This document shows positions 1-9,535 of a stretch of 64,000 nt of DNA, one piece after another. This DNA comes from Puccinellia tenuiflora (lineage: Eukaryota; Streptophyta; Magnoliopsida; Poales; Poaceae). The DNA lies in assembly GCA_012064385.1 (NCBI GenBank), contig QRDG01001828.1:372001-436000 (forward strand), read 5' to 3'. The notes beneath the pieces were generated by a model, which searched no databases, was not told where the DNA came from, and saw only the letters and a list, made by a program, of their open reading frames with translations. The position numbers were made by a program, and so were the translations under genes. The first letter of the stretch is position 1. The number at the start of each line of letters is the position of its first letter.

Positions 1-29
1 AATTCGAAAAACCTAATCCTAAATCTAAT

Positions 30-849
30 CTAACGGTGGTGGCGGTAGCGGTCGAAGACGCTATAGTCCAGCGGTTCGGCCTTGACCGCCGTGCCGCCGC
101 CATCGGCCTCCTCATCCTCATCCTTGACGAGCCGTTGGGCCCAGCCTCGCGGTCGTTGGCGGTGAGATTGAGTAACAGTGTCCCGGTGATCGCCGCATGG
201 TCCTGCATGGACCACGCGCATGCCTTCGCCTCGTCCAGCGGCAGGACGACATGTATCGTATCCTCCAACTCGGCGGCCAGCACGGGGCAACCGTCGGGAT
301 TGGCGGCGAGGTCGAAGAGCACCTCCTACGCTGCGATCAGGGCCTCGTACTCCGTCTTCACCTTTTTCGGCGGAGGAGGAGGAGCCCCGATGCTGCTGCT
401 GGGTCGAGGCATCGTGGATGACGATGCCGCAACCGATGCGCCTCGTCGGAGTGAACACCTCCTCCGATCCTTCACCTCCGGCTTGGGGGGTGAGCGGCGC
501 CGACGTTTCACAGGAGGAGGAGGAGCCCGAGCCGGACGACGACGACCCCATTATCCTCGGCCCCCAGCGGTTCGGAGGGAGCTCCGGCGCCATGAACGAG
601 GGGGGGGGGGGGACGTAGAAGGGGGGATCGTGAAAGGCGACGTGCTCCATGACCCACTCGAGTGTGCGACCCGACACGCCCCAGAACAAGTACCGACCGG
701 CGGAATTCTTGTCCCGCGGCGGTGGCAGCGGCCCTTCCCGGTCCAGGTGGTCATCTCCTCATGGTGGAGCCGTCGAAACTCGGCCTCGCAGCGGTCATAG
801 TTGGCCGGCGTCAGCTTCCACTGTGGCTCGTCGCGCTGCTCGACGGTGA
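30..849 (-). pseudogene. Decayed grass-specific coding sequence, truncated by a CACTA end
   Basis: On the minus strand a coding sequence can be followed by switching frames. It runs from about 849 (EQRDEPQWKLTPANYD), through FWGVSGRTLEWVMEHV near 680, a Ser-rich linker, PPPPKKVKTEYEALIAA, then AANPDGCPVLAAELEDTI, and ends YSVFDRYRHHR with TAG at 30-32. Breaks seen: a frameshift near 690-720, a second between the Ser-rich and PPPPKK parts, an in-frame TAG at 326-328, and another frameshift near 155. I recognise it only as a type of repetitive grass hypothetical protein and assign no function. The upstream half is missing because a CACTA terminus starts at 850, probably inserted in the codons there. 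High GC and the loss of frame fit an old, silenced copy. Confidence 0.6.
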
Positions 850-1030
850 CACTACTAGGAAAACCCCGGCCTACCGCCGGCGCGCAAGATTGGCCTACCG
901 CCGACGCAGTGGCGCGTGCCGGCGGTAGTCGCGCTGGTGGTAGTGCCTTAGCGCCAGCGTAGCACTGTGCGCCCCATTAGTGGTGCATCACCGCGCCCCG
1001 CCAGTCGCGGCTGTCGGCGTGGGCGGGTTG
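850..1030 (+). mobile_element. CACTA transposon terminus (truncated element)
   Basis: CACTACTAGGAAAA at 850-863 is a canonical CACTA terminal sequence. It is followed by a GC-rich subterminal block with degenerate direct and inverted copies of CTACCGCCGGCGCG. The matching TTTTCCTAGTAGTG end is not visible downstream, so the element is truncated or decayed. The bases just outside (TGA, 847-849) would be the target duplication, but there is no second copy to compare. Confidence 0.6.
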
Positions 1031-2030
1031 GGCACCTAAATGCCGTTTATGCTGAGTGTCCACCCTTCGGGGGCTCGCATGTCTCACGACGCGGTAGTGG
1101 TTGTTGCGGAGCGCCACCGCCTCTTCCTTGAGCAATGTATGGGGCCATCAGCCATTGGCAGCGGCTCCGCTGTTGCGCTTGTCGAGCGACATCGTCGATG
1201 GCTAGTTAGGATTTTGGACGACAGGAAGAGTGCAGGGGGCGAGTATGCGATTGGGTGTGGGTGCGGCGCTTTTATCGCCGCCGGAGAGCGGTGAGTGGAG
1301 AATCGAAAAGGCGCGTCCACATTGACGTCGCCGGGCAGTATTGGCGAAACGACGGGTCACTGCAGCGCTACCGGCATCATCAATGCCTTTGACCGAGCAG
1401 TTCGACTCCTGTGTCGATGACATGGCTGGTCCATCCGACGTGGCGTCGTGCGAAGTTTCGTCCGGCGCGACCAAACGGCTCTCCCTGCGGAGGGTGTGGG
1501 CTGGGCATGCCGGACGAGATATTGGGCCGCGCCGGACAAAAACGGGCTATTGCCGTCGTGACTAGGCGCGGCAAATTTCGTCCCGCCCGCCTAATAAAAC
1601 TATTGACGGCCCTATTGATGCCCTAACTAGAGATGCTCTAATTAGCTGTGTGATCTACATCATGCATAGTAATTTTGCAGCGGCCCGTCCTGAAATGTGA
1701 CGGTAAGAGTGTTCCCCAACTGGTTAGCGGACGACCAGAAAAAAAACGTACATGTACCCTGTACCAGGGTGGATCACATGGATTAACAGTAAAAGGAATG
1801 ACAAGGCGACAAGCAGGCTGGCCACGAGCGACGCGCGTGAATGTACTGTCACTTGTGACTGGGTGCGAGTAATGACCATAAGCCCTAGAGCAATCAGTCG
1901 GACAATCACCTGGAATTCAGGGCTTACTGTCCTAACACCTTGTTTGTCTATGCTACTAATTCACGGGAGAGCTACTTTTACTACCGATAGCTGTCCTTGT
2001 CCAAGCCAGAGAATTGGAGGCACACTCATG
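1031..2030. other. Decayed repeat DNA without a supported gene
   Basis: GC-rich DNA with only short ORFs of no recognisable content. The stretch to about 1640 closes with CTAGAGATGCTCTAAT, a phrase common at the ends of Harbinger-type repeats in cereals, so it may be a decayed non-autonomous copy; no terminal repeat pair or target duplication was found. From 1640 to 2030 I see nothing specific. Confidence 0.3.
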
Positions 2031-2032
2031 TG

Positions 2033-2368
2033 CTCTTTGGATTGTAGGGATTTCATAGGTTTTTTCTATAGGGCTTCAGTACAAAGGATTTTTGTCCTAT
2101 GGATTGGCTTTGGATCAATGGAATGATGGTACGAGATTTCTATCGATTGGATTCATATGCTCAATTTCATAAGCATTTGAACATTCACTACAACCTCGTT
2201 CATAGACACAAACGCGTAGGATCAACACATGTTTCATATGATTTTCTTGTGTTTCATCCAAACAACAATTCATGTAATTTTCGATCACTGTTTTGCACAT
2301 ACAAACCTATAAGATTCCTAAATTTTTCTTATCCATACGATTGTCAACCTTGTAATCCAAAGAAGGCA
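2033..2368. mobile_element. Possible MITE with imperfect terminal inverted repeats
   Basis: The left end CTTTGGATTGTAGG (2035-2048) is inverted at the right end, where the reverse complement from 2363 reads CTTTGGATTACAAGG. The 0.33-kb interior is AT-rich and non-coding. No convincing target duplication flanks it, so the class (hAT or Harbinger-like) is open. Confidence 0.35.
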
Positions 2369-2903
2369 TAGCATGGTCAAAAGGGATACACCGAGTCGGA
2401 CATGAATATATTGTAAATAAAATCGGTCACAAATAAAATGCATTGACGTGTAAATAGCTTACAGCCCCGTGTCGCACGCACCTGTGAATAGGGATGCATG
2501 GCAGTGAGACGGGTTTTCTGGAACTTCTCCAGATCCATGCAAAGATCTATATGCATGTTTATTGCCTCTTTGAAAAGTTGTACAAACGATGCTAGCAACA
2601 CTTTGAAAATAACAGGCCCAACCAACGCAATCCAATTGTGTAATTCTCGATACCACCCCCTCTCGTGTCGCTATTCTCTGAGCAACAATCATATGTGTGG
2701 CGAATCCTATCTACTATGAAGCCTCCCTTCCCCGCCACCTCCCTCGGGCCGTCGTCGGGCAAATCAAACGCGCCACAATCAATGACGACATGGTATGCTT
2801 CGCACAACCAGGGTTGTGGGAAACACGATGCTTGGTCGCCCTGGAGCTCGGTGGTGTCGCTTCGTGCTCTCTTATGTAGTCGCGGCTCATCGTCTCAGCG
2901 GGT
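2369..2903. other. Unassigned intergenic DNA
   Basis: No coding sequence, terminal repeat or tandem repeat could be supported here. Short ORFs on both strands have no recognisable motif. Confidence 0.4.
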
Positions 2904-3045
2904 GTAAAAGTGCATGCTGGCCCCATGTACAATTTTGATAATTAATGACAATCCCTATTTACTCATGCTTGCATTGATTCATATACTTGAAGGGTTTGTC
3001 CATAGGCAATGTTTAAAAATCGTATGTTGGTTCAAGGTTGAAAAA
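2904..3045 (+). repeat. Fragment of a Maximus/Sirevirus-like LTR 5' end
   Basis: AAAGTGCATGCTGGCCCCAT, followed by TAATTAATGACAATCCC and then TTGGTTCAAGG, aligns by eye with the first 135 bp of the LTRs at 7255, 15306 and 23358 but is clearly diverged. It is a scrap of an older related Copia element; no partner LTR or internal domain follows. Confidence 0.55.
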
Positions 3046-3710
3046 AATAATATATGATAACTAAATTGTTATTCAAGGGATTATTCAAAGATACTTTAAA
3101 TAAGATCATAACATAAACACGGAATTGTAGATTAACAATCAACTGAATTACGAACCGATCACGAAAATGGAATAACGCTGTCCATGTGCATCTTTTTGGT
3201 GTAGAGTTGATCTCTAATTGTGACACAGTTGTGTAAATTAGAAGGGGTTGGGTGAAAAAGATTAAGACATGTGAGTCGAAACCACCACTTACAAGTTAAG
3301 GCTACCTACCAGTCGTACCATCGAAGCAACCACCTATGAACACGAGACCATTTTTACGCTAATTTCAGGATGCACTAGCACAAAAAAGCTTACCCGTGGC
3401 GCACAAAAAATGCTTACCCGTGGCGCAGGGGGCTGCGCCACGGATTGCCACGCCACGGGTAACACAATAGCCGTGGCGCAGGTCCTGGTGCGCCACGGGT
3501 ATGTGCATATAGCCGTGGCGCACCAAAACTAGGTGCGCCACGGGTATGTTTACATACCCGTGGTGCACATCGTTTTGGTGTGCCACGGCTATGTGCACAT
3601 ACCCGTGGCGCACCTAGTTTTGGTGCGCCACGGCTATGAATTTTCGAATTTAAAAAAAATAGCCACCGGCCACCGCCCACATCGGCGTGTCCGGCAGCTT
3701 GCCGACCGTC

Positions 3711-4112
3711 GTGGAGGTGCTCGCCGTGGAGTTGCTCGTGTCGTGGAGTAGGTCGCCGTCGTGGAGGAGCTCACCGTCGTGGAGGAGGTTGTCATCGTGG
3801 AGGAGGTCGCCGTTGTGGAGGAGCTTGTCGTCGTGGAGGAGGTCATCGTCGAGGTCGCCGTCGTGGAGGAGCTCGCCGTCATGGAGGAGGCGCGGTCGTG
3901 GAGGAGCTCACTGTCATGGAGGAGGCGCCGTCGGGGAGGAGGTCGCCGTTGTGGAGGAGGTTGTCATCGTGGAGGAGGTCGTCGTCGAGGTCGTTGTCGT
4001 GGAGGAGCTCGCCGTGATGGAGGAGGCGCGGTCGTGGAGGAGCTCGTCATCATGGAGAGGTGCCGTCGTGGAGGAGGTCGCCGTTGTGGAGGAGGTCACC
4101 GGCCGTCGTGAA
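3711..4112 (+). repeat. 18-bp minisatellite built on GTCGTGGAGGAG
   Basis: About 20 imperfect units share the core GTSGTGGAGGAG with an 18-bp spacing. A larger block with GCGCGGTCGTGGAGGAGCTC recurs about 130-170 bp apart, showing segmental duplication inside the array. In one plus frame (3761-4111) it reads as repeats of V-A-V-V-E-E. Other frames are also long and open because the repeat lacks stop codons, so I do not call a gene. Confidence 0.8.
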
Positions 4113-4289
4113 GATGCTAGCCGGGCATCTCCGGCCGCCGCCGTCATAGGTGCTTGCCGACGAGAGAAGGATGGAGGAGAAGGGGAGAGGAGGATGGAGG
4201 AGAAGTGAGGGACAAGAAAGGGAGAGGAGGAGAGAAGGAGACAGGGTTGAGGAGATGCCCCGTCTCGACCAATCAGAGACAAGAACGGA

Positions 4290-4312
4290 CAAGCACACAG
4301 ATTGTGTGCTTG
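4290..4312. repeat. Perfect 10-bp-stem hairpin
   Basis: CAAGCACACA, loop GAT, TGTGTGCTTG. A degenerate second version (GAAGCACACGGATTGTGCC) lies about 45 bp downstream. Confidence 0.8.
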
Positions 4313-4810
4313 TTTAAGTCGTTGTGAGCCGTCGGATCGTGAAGCACACGGATTGTGCCCCCAGGTTACCCATGGCGCAGGGAATATGTGGTGCGCCACA
4401 TGTATTTAACTACCCGTGGCGCACCTATCGTCCCATGCGCCACGGGTAAGAGATGCCTTTCATTATTTTTTTGCCCAGAAATCTTAAACGTCAAAAAACT
4501 GTGTGTTCCATTTCGAATTTTGGGATACTGTAGACCAAAAACAGCTCAAAGGGCCGTGGGCGATTTGATTTGGATGTAACTTTTCGTCTAGTTTTTTTTA
4601 AGGTATTAAACGTCGAAATCCGAGTTCGTATGAAAAAGTTATCGCCGTTTTACTCTTCCATAATGATTTTTTGCAAAATACGTCAAAATTCATGTTTCAA
4701 ATTTTTTCTAACAACTAGGTTACGTAACATAACCACATCTCAAAGGATTTTATTTTTTGATTTTTTTAACATTTTCTTTTAGCTTTTCCGAAACTGAAAA
4801 GGCGATCACC

Positions 4811-4832
4811 GGGGGGTGGGGGGGGGGGGGCA
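4811..4832 (+). repeat. Guanine-run tract
   Basis: A near-continuous G run (GGGGGG-T-G12) inside the CACTA-like element. It could form a quadruplex structure, but it is more simply a slippage-prone homopolymer. Confidence 0.6.
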
Positions 4833-5363
4833 TGGGAGCACAAAGCAGGAAAATTACCCGTGGCGCCCCCAAAAAGTTATGCGCCACGGTTAATATGTTA
4901 CCCGTGGCGTACGAAAAAAGTGGTGCGCCACGGCTATGTTGGGTCAAAATTTGGCTCCGGGGTCATTATTTTGGTGGCGCATTGGAATAATGTGTGTCAC
5001 GGCTATACTCTTACCCGTGGCGCACAAGTCTTGGGTGCACCACGACTAAGGAGGGTGCCCCTCCGTCAACCCAGCGTGCACTTAGCCGTGGCGCATCGCT
5101 ATTTTGGTGCGCCACGGGTAATGGCATATGCGTGACGCATCTGTGTCTGGTGCACCACGGCTAGATACTCGTGGCGCACCAAAATGGTGGTGTGTCATGG
5201 CTAAGTAATCCACCTATAAGACTTTTCATACTAACGATGGCTCCACGAAAACCTTCGACTCGACCATTTCACACATGCAGGTTGTGGAGTGTTTTGAAAT
5301 TCGTGTGACCCACTTTCTACGTACAGCTCAGGTAACCAAACGACCCAGATTTGGTCCGAGATC

Positions 5364-6095
5364 ATGCATGTATACTTTTATAACTTCATAGGCATCTGTG
5401 TCTGGAGAATTAAGGATGCCAGCCATGCCATGGATTTTGGGATTGTGGTGTTTGTTACTCTTCGATGCCGTGCCACTATGGAAGTGGGCTGGAGATTGGA
5501 GCGTACCAACACTGTCAATCTTAGTATTGCTGTTGGGGTACAATTTTTGTTTTTGCAGACTAAATTGGGTTGTGCCCCAAAGCATGAGCAGGATTTCATT
5601 CTCAGTTCTAGATGCACAAGGTTCTTATTTGCTGATGATCGCCATGTAGAAGATATTGCCCCTCTCTCCGGGCTGTGTCACCAGAGGAGGATGACAACTC
5701 CTCTGTCGTTGATCCTCAGATTTAACAGCAGGGGCTCCTCGAGACTGAGCTCGGTGATGGTTCTTCGAAATCTACAGCTCGGCTCACTTTCACCTCATAT
5801 GCATACGCCAGATAGACCGTCGGGAGAGCCACCCGCGGGGCATCAACTGGTATGGAGCATGCTAGAGGCCCTTAGAGATTGTGGATGCAGCAATATCGAG
5901 TCTGTGTTGTCGACGGACGAACGATCGCTGTTTGGGTTCATCGGCAATCTTCGATATCATCTACTTGTGTTCGCATCATCCTTATGTTGTTCTTTGCATT
6001 TAGGCACTTGTTTTACCTGCTTGGTGATCTATCGCCATGTAAAGTTGTATCCTGATGCTTAATATAATATGTTTCCTTGTTCAAAAAAAAAAAAC
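5364..6095 (+). other. Unassigned 232-codon ORF followed by a poly(A) tract
   Basis: An open frame of 232 codons (5364-6062) is followed within 20 bp by TAATATAATATG and a run of 12 A (6083-6094). The translation (for example ERTNTVNLSIAVGV and TPDRPSGEPPAGHQLVWS) resembles no domain I know. The layout, an ORF or 3' UTR-like sequence ending in poly(A), would fit a processed pseudogene or 3' end of a non-LTR element. I could not find a target duplication around it. It may also be a chance ORF. Confidence 0.3.
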
Positions 6096-6733
6096 TACCA
6101 TCACGAAACGGCGTGCTTGAACAGGGAAAGACGTAGGCGAAGGATGAGAAGTAGGAGACGGGAGCAGGGGATGCGGCACTCGTGGGACAAGCTCGACTTT
6201 TTATGTTGTCTCTGGCAACAAAGAAAGTGTTACATGGTCAACGCGCGGTGTCTCTCCTCTTGGCTCGCATCGCGGCGATAGAACATAAGCAGATCTACTC
6301 GGTAAGAGGGGGGAGGTGAAGTTTGGGAGTGGAGAGATAGTTTCGAAGCCGATCGGCGAAAGGAGGTGTGTCGATGTTGTAGTGGCCCGCTAGTCGGTAT
6401 CCAATGTAATGATGGTTGTCGCGCATGTCCGGCAATCCCACGCCGCTCCATATGAACGGTGTTTTGGTGAGAGCGTCCGACGTTTTAATAGCCCCGTTCA
6501 ATAAAATTACCGCTCTTAATTAAGATTACTACTGGGTGTTGTTTTCGCCGGAGATCGCTATCGGGAGGCTATTGAGAGAGATCGATGGAGACGTTGCTTC
6601 ATCGTTAGCATGCATTCAGCAAGCCCGACGCATAAATTTAAACAATATGAACGGATCTGGATGGCGGTTTTGCTGAGACTGATCCGTCCGAAAAGGTGAC
6701 TGCACTGCATGCATGGCACTACTACGCTCGCCC
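6096..6733. other. Unassigned intergenic DNA
   Basis: No coding sequence, terminal repeats or tandem arrays supported. Frequent CG dinucleotides and mixed composition suggest low-copy DNA rather than LTR sequence. Confidence 0.4.
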
Positions 6734-7254
6734 AGTTTGTTCGTGTCTGGGGCTGGAAAAAAAGCGCTTCGCCTCGCTCGTCCCCTTCTCCTCTACAGTA
6801 AAGGCGACCAAAGAGGCGACTGTTTTCCGGCGTTGGCTCCGGCGTTCTCCTCCCCCGAGGGCCCTGTGCTCGTCGGAGTGGAAGGGAACGCCGGATCTGA
6901 CGCCCGGACTTGTTTAGCTGTAGGTTTCTTTGGCTTAGTAGCTTAGTGTTTGGTCTGCCGGCGTTTGTGCTTTGGCCGCGGCGGTGGATCTAAATAAAGT
7001 GGCTCCGATCTTCTCCGCAGCATGGATGGATCGGATGCTCGGGTATTCCGGTCGGGGACAGAGTGGTGGCGGTGATGTCCTCGGCGCGGATTTTGTTCCT
7101 CGGTCTCCGCCACCGCAACGGCGCTCGCTCTGGCGCCGAAGTGGAGACCGCGAGGATGTACAGGAGCGTTTCACGGCTGCCGTCGTCCTTGGCGGCAGCG
7201 TCTGTGGGCGCTGGAGATTGGCCGGATCTACACCGGTATTGCGGGAGCTGGCGG

Positions 7255-9481
7255 TGAAAGTGCATGGTTGATCCCATGCATGGTTTTGGTAATTAATGAC
7301 AATCTCTATGGTCTAATGTTTGCTTTGAGCCATATTTATAGGTGTGTCCATTTGAGTTGCTTGGTCTCCATTTGTTGGAATCAAGGTTAAGGGAAGAAGT
7401 TTATGGGTTGATCAAGGCTTTGTGCGGGTTGATCATCACTCATGGCCAAGTGAAGATATGCCGAAGAGAGCGTCTCCCATCTTGGTGTATGGGGGAGCAT
7501 CAAGTGAATCTTCACCGAAGCGCAATTGAGGAAGGTGGTGCATCTTGAGGAGATGAAGATCATCCTCATCGACCTCAAGTGGTTTAAGCGCAAGGCAAAG
7601 GTATGATCTTGATAGGGTTTTTATTTTACCGGTCTCATGTTGTTTAGTGGAGAGACCGGGTTATAGGATAGATAGCCGTACTATCAAGAGGGGCTCTCGA
7701 CCGAATATCGTGATCGTATCGTCGTAGAGAGCACAAACCTTTGCATCCATGCAATCATCTTTATTGGTTCTTATTTGTCTCTTATCGTGGTGTGGTCTTG
7801 GTGCTTGTCGTGCTTGTCATGACAAGGCTAAGGTCACCGAAAACGGTTTTCATATGCGTTCCCTATTGCGTTTTCGGTATTGGAGATTTTGCCGGTTTAT
7901 CCGTGCGGGAGATTTCTCTCTTCCATTTCTTTGCAAAATCTCCATTGCTTGTTTGCCATTTTCAAAGGTAGCATTTGTCGTCCTCTTTCCAACAAAATTG
8001 GTTTTACTTCATTCGGACGTCAATTGCAAAAGTTATAGAATTTCCGGTTTGCGAAAATGAGTTTTTAACTTTTCCCATTTGGTTTTATAATATTTTCTTG
8101 GACTATGATGTTTCTCTGCATATTCTTGTTGTGCTCGTTGTGACGATTCCAACGAGTCCAAGAATATCGAAAACGGAGTTCGTATGCGAAAGTTATTGCG
8201 TTTTCGATTCGGTCGATTTTTCAAAACAGAAAATCAAAAGAAAAAAAAAATGGGCGAAGCAGCCGGCCAGGCCGGGCCTATGGCCGGCCCATGACCGGGG
8301 CCTCTCAGTATCCTGGCCGGCCATCATGGCCGGGCCAGGCCAGCCATGGCCGGCCCACCCGATTTTCCCTATATGGCCTTCCCGGCCATTTCCCCGGCCA
8401 GGCCGGCCCGATGGCCGGCCTTTCACGATTTTGCCTCCAACGGGCAGATTTCTGCCCTCCCTTTTAAGTGGTCTTCTTCCCCATTTGTTCTCTAACTTTT
8501 GGCCACCATTTGAGCTCTTCTTTCCTCCATTGTTGCCATCTCTCTTGAGCTTTAGATCTCTCAATCCCTCCAATACTTCTTGCTTCTTTTTGAGGGAAAA
8601 GAGAGAGGAGGTTTAGATTCACATTTCCACCGATCAATTTCTCCTCTAAGTGAGGGGAACTCTTTGGATCTAAATCTTGGAGTTCTTGGTGTTTCTCCAT
8701 TGTTCTTCCTCCTAAATCCCTCCATAGCATTAGTTGCTTTGGTTGGATTTTGGGGAGAAGAATTTGACCACTTGGTGTGTTCTTGCCTTTTGCATTAGTT
8801 GCATCGGGTTGTGCTCTCCACGGTGATTCGTGGGATTGACGTTGAGAAGCTTGTTACTCTTGGGTGCATTGTGTTCCCAAGAGCTTGTTGCCTCTTGGGT
8901 GCATTGTGTACCCTAGACGGTTGGAGGTGCCGCGAAGACTTCGAGTTGTGAAGCTTCGGCACGAGTTTGGGAGCCCCCAATTGAGTTGTGGGTGTGTGCC
9001 CCAAGGAGAAGTTGTAAAGGGCTCCGGAATCCGCCCCGAAGGATTCCGATAGTGGAAGGTGAACCAATCCCTTGGGTGAGGTTCATCGGAGAATAGGGTG
9101 AGGCCTTTGTGGCATCTTGAGTAGGCCTCTTGTGGCGAGCTCACACCCCTCCAACGAGACGTACTCCCTTAACAAGGAGGAACTCGGGAATACATCCTCG
9201 TCTCCGCGTGCCTCGGTTATTTCTATACCCGAGCTTTACTTATGCAATTTACATTGTGATAGTCTTCGTGCTTGAAGTTCATATCTTGCTATCATCTTGT
9301 TGATTGAATTGCTTAGCATAAGTTGTTGGTGCACATAGGTGAACCTAGAATATTAGGTTGTTGGCTTGTTAATTTAAACACCTAGTTTTATTCCGCAATT
9401 ATCAAGCCCCTAATTAGAAAAAGTTTTAATCGCCTATTCACCCCCCCTCTAGGCGACATCTCGGGCATAGTTGTTCTTTCA
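7255..9481 (+). repeat. LTR1 of the Copia array
   Basis: 2227 bp, TGAAAG...CTTTCA. It differs from LTR2 and LTR3 by T versus C in GATAG(T/C)CTTCG (9269), and has 10 A rather than 9 in the run before TGGGCGAAGC. It contains a CCGGCC-rich palindromic block at 8262-8420. Confidence 0.93.
8262..8420 (+). repeat. CCGGCC-rich palindrome cluster within LTR1
   Basis: About 160 bp packed with GGCCGGCC, CCGGCCAGGCCGG and ATGGCCGGCC copies inside an otherwise AT-richer LTR. Identical blocks lie at 16312-16470 and 24363-24522. It is dense in CG and CHG sites and in short palindromes. It could bind regulatory proteins or be a methylation target; the sequence alone does not say which. Confidence 0.85.
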
Positions 9482-9483
9482 AT

Positions 9484-9495
9484 TGGTATCAGAGC
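9484..9495 (+). promoter_or_regulatory. Primer binding site, copy 1
   Basis: TGGTATCAGAGC starts 3 bp after the LTR end. It is the standard plant PBS complementary to the 3' end of initiator methionine tRNA. Confidence 0.92.
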
Positions 9496-9535
9496 CTCGT
9501 CTCTCTTGTTTGGCTTCACCGCCTAGAGAGTAAAG

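Larger units (their letters stand above)
3373..5215. mobile_element. CACTA-like element with CCGTGGCGCAC subterminal repeats; right end not found
   Basis: The left end CACTAGCACAAAAAAG begins at 3373 after ATG. Subterminal arrays of CCGTGGCGCAC and its reverse complement GTGCGCCACGG occur at 3405-3640, about 4370-4450 and 4855-5190, in both orientations. That is the architecture of a non-autonomous CACTA element. No transposase coding sequence is present. The right boundary near 5215 lacks a clear TAGTG end and a matching ATG duplication, so it may be truncated or more than one copy may be involved. The interior holds an 18-bp minisatellite and a perfect hairpin. Confidence 0.55.

Noticed and set aside
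36..800. Long plus-strand ORF (254 codons) as a gene
   Set aside because: It is antisense to a recognisable decayed coding sequence and is open because of high GC.
7741..8616. LTR ORFs repeated at 15792 and 23844
   Set aside because: They are within the LTR leader, threefold because the LTR is threefold, and show no protein-like conservation.
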